A stretch of DNA of 64,000 nucleotides from Pseudolachnospira sp051055405 (GTDB lineage: Bacteria; Bacillota; Clostridia; Lachnospirales; Lachnospiraceae), in the NCBI RefSeq assembly GCF_051055405.1, contig NZ_CP167068.1, forward strand, positions 806,001 through 870,000. Direction: 5' to 3'. This document shows, piece by piece, positions 51,465 through 58,600 of this stretch; the first letter of the stretch is position 1, and every line of letters begins with the position of its first letter. A program made the translations under genes and the position numbers. The notes under the pieces were generated by a model that saw only the letters and a program-made list of their open reading frames with translations, had not been told where the DNA came from and made no database searches.

Positions 51465-53679
51465 ACGACCACTTCTGTGGGTCTTGGGGATTTGGATCAT
51501 AGGAGAGGTGATTCTTTGGCAGCTGGGGCTGATCGGGTCCCAGACTGCCGTCTTTGACGAATGGCTTTTGGAGGAAGACTGTCTCCCGGTGACGGTGATC
51601 GGAACTGTAGCGGAAAGAAAAGACAGCGCCTATGGAAGCCAATGGATCTTAACGAACAATTCTGTAAGCTGCCGGGGAGAGGAAAAGGTTCCCGGACGTC
51701 TGCTTATCTCTTTCCGTCAACAAGTAGAATATAAGATCGGAAATCGGGTGATGGTGACAGGAGAGCTGTCTCATTTTGGCGTGCCTGGAAATCCAGGCGA
51801 ATTTTCTTTGCGGGAATATTATCGCGCCCAGGGGGTGGATTATCAAGTCGACGGGGAAAGATGGGAGCAGGTTAGAACTTCGGTAAACCGGCCGAGGGAA
51901 TTTTTGGCTAACCTTCGCCGGCGCTGGAAGGAACATTTGGAGAAAACGGTAGGGGAGGAAGAAGCCGGCGTATTTGCCGCGGTGTTTCTTGGCGATACCT
52001 CTATTTTGCCGGAAGAAACCAAGGAGCTTTATCAAGAAGGCGGGATTTCACATATTTTGGCGGTCAGCGGGCTTCATGTTTCTCTTCTTGGTTTGGGGCT
52101 CTTCCGTCTGCTTTGCCGCCTCCCTCTTCCCAAAAGACTGCCGGAATGTCTAAGCGCGGGGGTGATGGCCGTTTATGTGACGGTGGCGGGAGCATCCGTA
52201 TCCTCTAGGCGGGCGCTTCTTCTCTTTTGGGTCTTGTTATTGGCAAGGATTCTGGGCAGATCTTACGATATGCTGTCGGGGCTGGGGCTTGTTGGTCTTT
52301 TGCTGCTTGCCGCGCAGCCGATGCAGCTTTTCCAAGCGGGATTCCAGCTTTCTTTTGGCACCGTAGCGTCCCTTGGGCTTTTGGGGCCGGAATTAGCAGA
52401 ATGGCTTAAGCCCCAAAGAAAGTGGCAGAAAGGGCTTTTGGCATCGCTCTGCGCGATTGTGGGTACGATGCCGATTGCCGCCTGGCACTATTTTGAAGTG
52501 GCTGTCTCCGGCATCTGGTTAAATCTTCTGGTGTTACCGCTGGCTTCCTGGCTGCTTCTTTCCGCGATGCTGACCATAGTATTTTCCTCTATCATTCCGG
52601 CTTTTGGCACATTTTTTGCCGGGATTGGTCATTACATTTTACTGTTGTATCGTTTTTTCTGCGAATATGGGGGAAAATCCATATGGACAGGAAGGCCGGA
52701 GCTTTGGCAGATTGTCCTTTACTACGGCTGGTTATTGTTGCTGGTGACAGCGGGGAAAAGAATTCGAAAGGGAAGAGAAAAGACAAAAAGGCGGCAGGCA
52801 AAGCATGCGGCAAAAGAACTTGGGAAGGGAAGGACGGTGGTTCGCTGGGCAACTCTTGCGGTGAGCATTGCCGTGGCTTTCCGCCTTTTGATGCCATTCC
52901 CGGATGGAGGCTTGACCGTGGTCAGCTTGGACGTGGGACAGGGGGACAGTACTTTTTTTCGGACGCCGGAAGAAAGCTGCTGGCTGATTGACGGGGGAAG
53001 CAGCAGTGTGAAATCTGTTGGGAAGAAGCGGATTTTACCGTTTCTAAAATTTGAAGGGGTACGAGCTCTTACGGGAATTGTTCTAAGTCACAGTGATGCG
53101 GATCATATCAATGGAATTTTGGAATTACTGGAAGAAAAAAAGATTTCCGTCGGGCGCCTGATTCTTCCAAAAGCATCCTCTGGGGAGAGCGGTTGGGATG
53201 AGATCAAAAGGTTAGCGGCGGAAGCGGAAATTCCAGTTTTGGAGATGGAGGCGGGAGAACGGTGGAAGGACGGCGAGGTTTTTTTTACTTGCCTCCACCC
53301 GGAAGCTGCATTTGCTGGCTCCGACTCCAATAGCTTTTCTTTGGTTCTTCAGGTGGAGTTTGCCGGTTTCCGGGGATTGTTCCCAGGTGATCTGGGAGAA
53401 GAGGAGGAACGGCTCTTTCCGGAGGCATGGGAGCCCTTGACTGTCTTAAAGATAGGGCATCATGGGGCAAGAGGGTCTTCTGGAGCGAATTTCCTGAAAG
53501 CGGTACATCCGATCTATGGGGTGATATCCTGCGGCAAGAAAAATTCCTATGGCCATCCGCACAAAGAGACGCTGGAACGGCTGGCACAAGCAGGAACCCA
53601 TATCTATCGGACCGATGAGAATGGAGCCATCCGGTTCTTTGTCAAGTCAGGAAAACTGCGGGTCAGTACCTTTCGGTAA
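51460..53679 (+). CDS. comEC: ComEC/Rec2 competence DNA channel
   Basis: 739 residues with the proposed start. Order: two N-terminal helices, DUF4131-like domain (about 40-160), Competence domain with many helices (about 190-430: LGDTSILPEETKELYQEGGISHILAVSGLHVS is diagnostic), then a metallo-beta-lactamase domain (about 490-735: VVSLDVGQGDSTF, LSHSDADHINGI, GHHGARGSSG). Forms the inner-membrane pore for single-stranded DNA and may degrade the other strand. The usual start codons give a truncated N-terminus (TTG at 51484); AGGAGG at 51446-51451 points instead to ATT at 51460, which yields the typical RRPLLW start. Confidence 0.93.
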   Translation: MRRPLLWVLGIWIIGEVILWQLGLIGSQTAVFDEWLLEEDCLPVTVIGTVAERKDSAYGSQWILTNNSVSCRGEEKVPGRLLISFRQQVEYKIGNRVMVTGELSHFGVPGNPGEFSLREYYRAQGVDYQVDGERWEQVRTSVNRPREFLANLRRRWKEHLEKTVGEEEAGVFAAVFLGDTSILPEETKELYQEGGISHILAVSGLHVSLLGLGLFRLLCRLPLPKRLPECLSAGVMAVYVTVAGASVSSRRALLLFWVLLLARILGRSYDMLSGLGLVGLLLLAAQPMQLFQAGFQLSFGTVASLGLLGPELAEWLKPQRKWQKGLLASLCAIVGTMPIAAWHYFEVAVSGIWLNLLVLPLASWLLLSAMLTIVFSSIIPAFGTFFAGIGHYILLLYRFFCEYGGKSIWTGRPELWQIVLYYGWLLLLVTAGKRIRKGREKTKRRQAKHAAKELGKGRTVVRWATLAVSIAVAFRLLMPFPDGGLTVVSLDVGQGDSTFFRTPEESCWLIDGGSSSVKSVGKKRILPFLKFEGVRALTGIVLSHSDADHINGILELLEEKKISVGRLILPKASSGESGWDEIKRLAAEAEIPVLEMEAGERWKDGEVFFTCLHPEAAFAGSDSNSFSLVLQVEFAGFRGLFPGDLGEEEERLFPEAWEPLTVLKIGHHGARGSSGANFLKAVHPIYGVISCGKKNSYGHPHKETLERLAQAGTHIYRTDENGAIRFFVKSGKLRVSTFR

Positions 53680-53720
53680 CGGCGGCAAAATTTGCTCTGT
53701 CCTGGCCGGGTGCGCTCTTG

Positions 53721-54446
53721 TCAGTGTGGAGGGCTCTGTTCAAAGATGTAAAAATCAAAGGCGCCCTTTGCCTTTCGCATCTCTTCCTTGGAACGAAACG
53801 TCCAGCCAAAGGTGGGTTTTCGTTTTGCTAAAAATCGAAAGAAGGGCGTCTGGCGATATCTTTGATCCAGGGCAAAAAAGTGCGGGTCTGTCCAGACATT
53901 GGAGATCAGAGAACGCATCAGCCATTTTTGCCACCTGGGCATGGAGGGACATTCCCGAAAAAAGTTGGTAACCAGTTGTCCGCGCGGAATCAACGGGCGG
54001 TTGCGGCGAAACCAGAACAGGGCGTAAGGGTGGAACGATTCGATACAAAATTCTCCTGGGTAGGTGTCCAAAGCCTGGGCGACCTGCTCGCAAAGCTTCG
54101 GATCGATGCCTTCCATCTTGATCTCTACCAAAAGTGGAACTTGTCCATGAATCAGTTTTAATACTTCAGAAAACAGAGGGATTTTTTGATCCGAATCATA
54201 AAGCGTATATTTTTGAATCTCTTCTAGGGTCAATTCTTCGATTTTCCCTGATTTGCCGCAGACGCGGGTGAGAGAACTATCATGAAAAACCACAAGAGCG
54301 CCATCCCGGCTGCGGCGGACATCCAGCTCAATACCAAAGCCATGCTGAATCGCTTTCGAAAAAGCGGCGATAGAGTTTTCGGGAAATTCTCGGTATGCGC
54401 CGTGTAATCCGCGGTGGGCAAAATAGGGAGTGGAAAAGGACAGCAT
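53721..54446 (-). CDS. Glycerophosphodiester phosphodiesterase family protein
   Basis: 241 residues of the GDPD TIM barrel: YFAHRG (catalytic His), PENSIAAFSKAI, GIELDVRRSRDGALVVFHDSSL (E, D and second His), LLVEIKM. No signal peptide, so cytosolic. Hydrolyses glycerophosphodiesters to glycerol-3-phosphate and an alcohol. Convergent with comEC (41-bp gap) and divergent from the deacetylase gene. Confidence 0.9.
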   Translation of the reverse strand: MLSFSTPYFAHRGLHGAYREFPENSIAAFSKAIQHGFGIELDVRRSRDGALVVFHDSSLTRVCGKSGKIEELTLEEIQKYTLYDSDQKIPLFSEVLKLIHGQVPLLVEIKMEGIDPKLCEQVAQALDTYPGEFCIESFHPYALFWFRRNRPLIPRGQLVTNFFRECPSMPRWQKWLMRSLISNVWTDPHFFALDQRYRQTPFFRFLAKRKPTFGWTFRSKEEMRKAKGAFDFYIFEQSPPH

Positions 54447-54537
54447 AAAAATTACTCCTTTCTGCTGTTGTCAGCCTTGTCTTCCATTCTAACAAATTTG
54501 TCCGGCAAATACAATAGAAGAAGCAGGAGGATTTGTG

Positions 54538-55197
54538 ATGAGAAAACAGAAAGCTTTGGTTGTATTTTTGTGCGGACTGGTTTTGCTTACGGGAATGTGG
54601 AGAAATGAAACGGTACAAGAGGCCTCTGCTCCAGCAGAGAAAGGAGGCACCATCGCTCTGACTTTTGATGATGGACCCCACTGTACCTATACGAAGGAGC
54701 TTTTGGATGGGCTTCGGGAACGAGGAGTACGGGCCACGTTTTTTCTGATCGGAAAGAATATCGAGGGAAATGAGGATTTGGTGCGCCAAATGTCAGAAGA
54801 TGGACATTTGATTGGCTGCCATACATATAATCACGTGGATTTGACAAAATGTACTCTTTCCGAGGCTCTCTGTGAGGTGGAATTGACCAATGATCTGATC
54901 ATGGGAATTACGGGAAGGGTCGTGGAGTACGTGCGCCCTCCTTTTGGGAATTGGAAAGATTCTTTGGCGGAGGCCTTGCCGCTAACCGTAGTCCACTGGA
55001 CCGTTGACCCGGAGGACTGGAAAGATCAAAACCGGGATCACGTTGTATCTAAGGTCAAAAAACATGTAAAAGACGGAAGTATTATTTTGCTTCATGACAA
55101 TTACCGCACTTCCGTGGAGGCGGCTTTGACTCTTGTGGACGACTTGCAAAAGCAGGGATACGAATTTGTGACCATGGACGAATTGCTGCTGGATTAA
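54538..55197 (+). CDS. Polysaccharide deacetylase (NodB homology domain)
   Basis: 219 residues. Signal/anchor helix (about 5-20), then the NodB domain: TFDDGP (catalytic D and metal D), CHTYNHVDLT (metal HxxxH), RPPFGNWKD, HWTVDPEDW and IILLHD. Removes N- or O-acetyl groups from peptidoglycan or another cell-surface polysaccharide outside the membrane. ATG at 54538 is favoured over the adjacent GTG at 54535 because AGGAGG ends 7 bp before it. Confidence 0.9.
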   Translation: MRKQKALVVFLCGLVLLTGMWRNETVQEASAPAEKGGTIALTFDDGPHCTYTKELLDGLRERGVRATFFLIGKNIEGNEDLVRQMSEDGHLIGCHTYNHVDLTKCTLSEALCEVELTNDLIMGITGRVVEYVRPPFGNWKDSLAEALPLTVVHWTVDPEDWKDQNRDHVVSKVKKHVKDGSIILLHDNYRTSVEAALTLVDDLQKQGYEFVTMDELLLD

Positions 55198-55259
55198 AGG
55201 AGATAGCGGGGAGAAAGAACGGTGGAAAATTGGAAGTGTGGAAAAATTTGAAAAATCTC

Positions 55260-55288
55260 TTGAAATTTGAAAACCGCCGTGCTATAAT
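55260..55288 (+). promoter_or_regulatory. Strong promoter of tRNA-Leu(AAG)
   Basis: TTGAAA (55260-55265), 17 bp, TATAAT (55283-55288), 10 bp before the tRNA. Confidence 0.92.
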
Positions 55289-55298
55289 ACCATAGCAC

Positions 55299-55381
55299 GC
55301 GGGAATGCTGGAATTGGCAGACAGGCATGACTAAGGATCATGTGGTCTACGACCGTGAGGGTTCAAGTCCCTTTTCCCGCA
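55299..55381 (+). tRNA. tRNA-Leu (anticodon AAG)
   Basis: 83 nt class II tRNA: acceptor GCGGGAA/TTCCCGC, anticodon stem CATGA/TCATG with loop CTAAGGA (AAG), variable arm GGTCTACGACC, T-arm GAGGG TTCAAGT CCCTT. CCA is not encoded. Confidence 0.96.
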
Positions 55382-55390
55382 GAAAGAAAA

Positions 55391-55419
55391 AGCCGACCGA
55401 TTGACCGGGCGGCTTTTTT
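55391..55419 (+). terminator. Terminator of tRNA-Leu(AAG)
   Basis: AGCCGACCG and CGGGCGGCT form an interrupted stem followed by six T. Confidence 0.75.
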
Positions 55420-55482
55420 CTTTTTTGGAGACTAAAGATAAAAACGTTTTTATATTCTGAGGCAGGTATTTTATTTCCAAGC

Positions 55483-55752
55483 TTAATTCTCCAACCGTTC
55501 GAGCCAGCGCACAGCGCAGTGGGCAAGACACGCTGGGCCAATGGCGCATACCTCCTCGTTAAACCGTACCTTCGGGTTGTGCGCGGGAGCCTCGCCCCGC
55601 TCGTCCGAAAATCCGGCGGAAAGATAGATAAACGTACTGGGTACCCGGTCCGCAATGACAGCAAAATCCTCGGATGCGCTGGCTGCTATACCGGAATAGG
55701 GCGTCAAACCGGGCAGTTCCTGGAGGTAGTTCACCATTTTGTCTGTCAGTTC
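55483..55752 (-). pseudogene. 3' remnant of an M20 family amidohydrolase/peptidase
   Basis: About 90 codons matching only the end of M20 amidohydrolases (hippurate hydrolase-like): ASASEDFAVIADRVPSTFIYLSAGF (metal-site SEDFA), HNPKVRFNEEVCAIG, and a terminal helix. An in-frame TAA lies just upstream (minus strand), and the N-terminal ~300 residues of the family are missing, so the gene is truncated. It sits between tRNA-Leu(AAG) and the SDR gene. Confidence 0.75.
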
Positions 55753-55875
55753 TTATATAATACCATTTTTGCGGCTTCTCAATCTCAAAAGTAACGCTCC
55801 TTGTCCATGTGCCTGTCTTCTTTCGGAACCCTGTTCAAGCTTTGCGCATATCATAGGGCAAGGAGGAATTGGCTT

Positions 55876-56772
55876 ATGAACCCAAAGTATGATTTTGCGA
55901 ATACAGATAGTTGCAGCTTCCCAGTAGGTTTTCCACCTCAGCATCAGGACGAACAGCCGGGGTTGGAATATATAATGACTCCCAAACCCATGTCAGAATG
56001 CTGTAAACCGCGCCGTAAGCTGGAAAATAAGGTTGCTCTTATTACAGGCGGCGACAGTGGGATTGGCAGGGCCGTGGCATATGACTTTGTAAAAGAAGGC
56101 GCAAAAGTCGGGCTTGTTTATTTTGATGAAGAGCGCGATGCCAGAGACACGGCGGATAAAATAGAGCAGTTAGGCGGAGAATGTTTTCTCATGAGCGGAG
56201 ATTTGAAAGATCCGGGATTTGCGAAAAGCTGTGTGGAAAAAACCGTGCGTCATTTCGGAACCCTGGATGTTCTGATCAATAACCACGCATTCCAGTTCAT
56301 ACAGAGAAGCATTCTTGATATTTCCCATGAACAGCTTGATTTTATATTCCAAAATAATGTATTTTCCTTTTTCTATCTGATTCAGTATGCGCTGCCATAT
56401 ATGAAAAAAGGAAGCTCCATTATCAATACAACTTCTGTCACGGCATATGAAGGAAATAAAGATCTCATTGATTACAGTTCCACAAAAGGCGCGATTGTTT
56501 CCTTGACAAGATCTCTATCCTTGTCGCTGGCAGAAACGGGAATCCGTGTGAATGCCGTAGCTCCTGGGCCCATATGGACTCCGCTGATTCCTGCTTCCTA
56601 TTCGGCGGAGGAGGTAAAAACCTTCGGCACAAAAACATCACAGGTTCCTATGATGCGCGCAGGTCAGCCGTGCGAGGTGTCTCCCTGCTATGTGTTTCTT
56701 GCTTCTGAGGATTCCAGTTATATGACGGGTCAGGTGCTTCATCCCAATGGGGGTACCATTGTCGGCTCGTAA
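55876..56772 (+). CDS. SDR oxidoreductase of the general-stress (YhxC/YdaD-like) type
   Basis: 298 residues. A ~45-residue N-terminal extension with PVGFPPQHQDEQPGLEYIM...PKPM (typical of the Bacillus stress SDRs), then the Rossmann core: ALITGGDSGIGRAVAYDF, VLINNHAFQF, catalytic Ser in NTTSVTAYEG, YSSTKGAIVSLTRSL (catalytic Y and K), VNAVAPGPIWTPLIP, ending GQVLHPNGGTIVGS. Substrate unknown. ATG at 55876 with AAGGAGGAATT upstream; in-frame codons back to 55801 lack a ribosome site. Confidence 0.88.
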   Translation: MNPKYDFANTDSCSFPVGFPPQHQDEQPGLEYIMTPKPMSECCKPRRKLENKVALITGGDSGIGRAVAYDFVKEGAKVGLVYFDEERDARDTADKIEQLGGECFLMSGDLKDPGFAKSCVEKTVRHFGTLDVLINNHAFQFIQRSILDISHEQLDFIFQNNVFSFFYLIQYALPYMKKGSSIINTTSVTAYEGNKDLIDYSSTKGAIVSLTRSLSLSLAETGIRVNAVAPGPIWTPLIPASYSAEEVKTFGTKTSQVPMMRAGQPCEVSPCYVFLASEDSSYMTGQVLHPNGGTIVGS

Positions 56773-56805
56773 TCCAATAAATTCTAGTAGTCTCTGCCGG
56801 ATAAG

Positions 56806-56816
56806 TGTGCTATAAT
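56806..56816 (+). promoter_or_regulatory. Extended -10 promoter of the PHP gene
   Basis: TGTGCTATAAT: a perfect TATAAT at 56811-56816 with TG one base upstream. No good -35, as is common for extended -10 promoters. Confidence 0.65.
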
Positions 56817-56865
56817 ATGGCCTGAGGAGGGAGACAGACCTGTTTTTAGAGAGGAAGTAGGAATT

Positions 56866-57645
56866 TTGAAGTTTGACATGCATTGCCACACCAGCAATGG
56901 CTCTTTCGATTCTCGTGTGGATATCGAGGAATATATCGAGCTTCTTCGCATGGAGGGGTTTCAGGGAATGCTGGTGACAGATCATAATACTTATAACGGG
57001 TATCGCGCCTGGGAGAAAATTAGAAGAAGGACCCATAAATACGACGATTTTGTTGTATTAAAAGGCGTGGAATATGATACGAGAGATGCCGGACATATCT
57101 TGGTGATTATGCCGGATGACGTAAACTTAAAAGTTTTGGAGGTGCGCGGAATGCCCCTCCGCCAGTTGATTTATACCGTACATGCTTTTGGAGGGATTTT
57201 GGGACCGGCCCATCCCTACGGCGCTCCTTATCTAAGCGCCATGCGTTGCCGCCGGCTGAAGATTCAAGGGGATCTGCTTCATGCCTTTGATTTTGTGGAA
57301 GCTTTTAATACCTGTGAGACAAAAGAGTCCAACCGACAGGCAAAGAGGTTGGTAGATGTTTATCATAAGGTCGGCTTTGGAGGTTCGGATTCCCATCGGC
57401 CCCAGGACGTTGGCTTGGCATTTACCGAGATTGATGCGGACGTTCGTTGCAATAGCGATTTGATCTATGCGGTAAAGACGGGAAAAGTCGTGGGGTTTGG
57501 CGGCATGGAGCGGGAAAAGCAAAAGAATGTCGCGGTTCAAAGAGCGATGAGCGTACCGTTTCGTATGTATAATCGAAGCCTCTGGGCGGCAAAAGCAATG
57601 TCCCGACGAAACAATCTAAAGCATTTGTTTCAGCATGGGGCTTGA
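56866..57645 (+). CDS. PHP-domain metal-dependent phosphoesterase
   Basis: 259 residues. DMHCHTSNGSFDS (metal histidines), LVTDHNTYNG, a central KGVEYDTRDAGHILV, LGPAHPYGAP and FGGSDSHRPQDVGLAFTEI give all PHP motifs. Related proteins hydrolyse nucleotide or phosphosugar phosphates; the substrate is unknown. TTG start at 56866 with GAGGAAG upstream. The C-terminal ~50 residues are basic and not conserved. Confidence 0.82.
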   Translation: MKFDMHCHTSNGSFDSRVDIEEYIELLRMEGFQGMLVTDHNTYNGYRAWEKIRRRTHKYDDFVVLKGVEYDTRDAGHILVIMPDDVNLKVLEVRGMPLRQLIYTVHAFGGILGPAHPYGAPYLSAMRCRRLKIQGDLLHAFDFVEAFNTCETKESNRQAKRLVDVYHKVGFGGSDSHRPQDVGLAFTEIDADVRCNSDLIYAVKTGKVVGFGGMEREKQKNVAVQRAMSVPFRMYNRSLWAAKAMSRRNNLKHLFQHGA

Positions 57646-57740
57646 GACACGTTTCTGCAGCTTGGACGCAAAGGATTTGAGTTGTTGTAATTTTAAGAAG
57701 ATGCCGCCGCTTTGAAAAAGCGGCGGCGTTTTATATCGCC

Positions 57741-57799
57741 AGGGTTCCGGTATTTAGAGAGCTCCTTTTCCCAAGGAGTTCTCTAAATACCGGAACCCT
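57741..57799. repeat. 59-bp near-perfect hairpin with AGGGTTCC ends
   Basis: Arms 57741-57767 and 57773-57799 pair over 26 of 27 positions (one G-T) around TTCCC. It starts AGGGTTCC and ends GGAACCCT exactly like repeat copy 2 at 36497-36743, but the inner sequence (GGTATTTAGAGA...) is different and the shared core is absent. No T-run follows, so it is not a classical terminator. Confidence 0.85.
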
Positions 57800-57844
57800 A
57801 GCGACTAAAAATGCTCCGCTCGAAAGGGAATACGTGACAAAACT

Positions 57845-57871
57845 GTCACTTTACAGTCACGGGAAAGTCAC
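57845..57871 (+). promoter_or_regulatory. Three 11-bp-phased GTCAC repeats before the ABC exporter
   Basis: GTCAC at 57845, 57856 and 57867, exactly 11 bp apart, in CTGTCACTTTACAGTCAC and the following AAAGTCAC; a GTGACA half site lies just upstream at 57834. This spacing is typical of OmpR/PhoB-family response-regulator sites. They lie about 45 bp before the ABC ATPase start. Confidence 0.55.
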
Positions 57872-57916
57872 CCGGAGAGGATAAGATAAGAAAAAACGCA
57901 GGGACAGGAGGAAATG

Positions 57917-58600
57917 ATGGAATTATTACGGGTGGAGAATCTGTGCAAAACTTACGGAACAGGCGAAAATCGGGTGGAAGCGCTGAAAAATGTTTCTTTT
58001 TCTGTAGAAAAAGGAGAATTTGTCGCGATCATTGGCCCGTCTGGGTCCGGCAAATCAACGCTGATTCATTTGCTGGGAGGGGTAGATACTCCTACGTCGG
58101 GAAAGATTTTTTTGGATGGGACAGATGTATATGCCCAAAATGAAGAACAGCTGGCGATTTTTCGGCGGCGTCAGGTGGGGCTGATCTACCAGTTTTACAA
58201 TCTGATTCCGGTTCTAAATGTGGAAGAGAATATTACTTTGCCGCTTCTCATGGACGGAAGAAAAATCAATCGGGGGCGTCTGGATCATATGCTGGACATC
58301 CTGGGCCTTTCCAACAGACGGAATCACCTGCCGAACCAGTTATCCGGTGGACAGCAGCAGCGCGTCTCCATCGGCCGCGCGCTGATCAACGCGCCGGCTC
58401 TTGTTCTGGCAGATGAACCTACCGGAAATTTAGACAGTAAGAACAGTCAGGAGATCGTGGAACTTTTAAAATTTTCCAATCGGGAATATCACCAGACATT
58501 GATTGTCATTACCCATGATGAAAATATTGCGCTTCAAGCCGACCGGGTGCTGGCAGTGGAGGACGGGCGGATTGCAAGAGATGAGGTGATTCGCCGATGA
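57917..58600 (+). CDS. ABC transporter ATP-binding protein (LolD/MacB/BceA type)
   Basis: 227 residues. Walker A GPSGSGKST, Q-loop YQFYNLIP, signature LSGGQQQR, Walker B ALVLADEPTGNLD and switch His in VITHD. Belongs to the group that pairs with FtsX-like permeases in export of lipoproteins, peptides or antibiotics (mechanotransmission type). ATG at 57917 is preferred to 57914 by spacing from AGGAGG. Overlaps the permease start by 4 bp. Confidence 0.93.
   Translation: MELLRVENLCKTYGTGENRVEALKNVSFSVEKGEFVAIIGPSGSGKSTLIHLLGGVDTPTSGKIFLDGTDVYAQNEEQLAIFRRRQVGLIYQFYNLIPVLNVEENITLPLLMDGRKINRGRLDHMLDILGLSNRRNHLPNQLSGGQQQRVSIGRALINAPALVLADEPTGNLDSKNSQEIVELLKFSNREYHQTLIVITHDENIALQADRVLAVEDGRIARDEVIRR

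Noticed and set aside
55801..55875. Upstream start for the stress-type SDR
   Set aside because: The 25 extra codons have no ribosome site and no family similarity, while AGGAGG sits just before the ATG at 55876.
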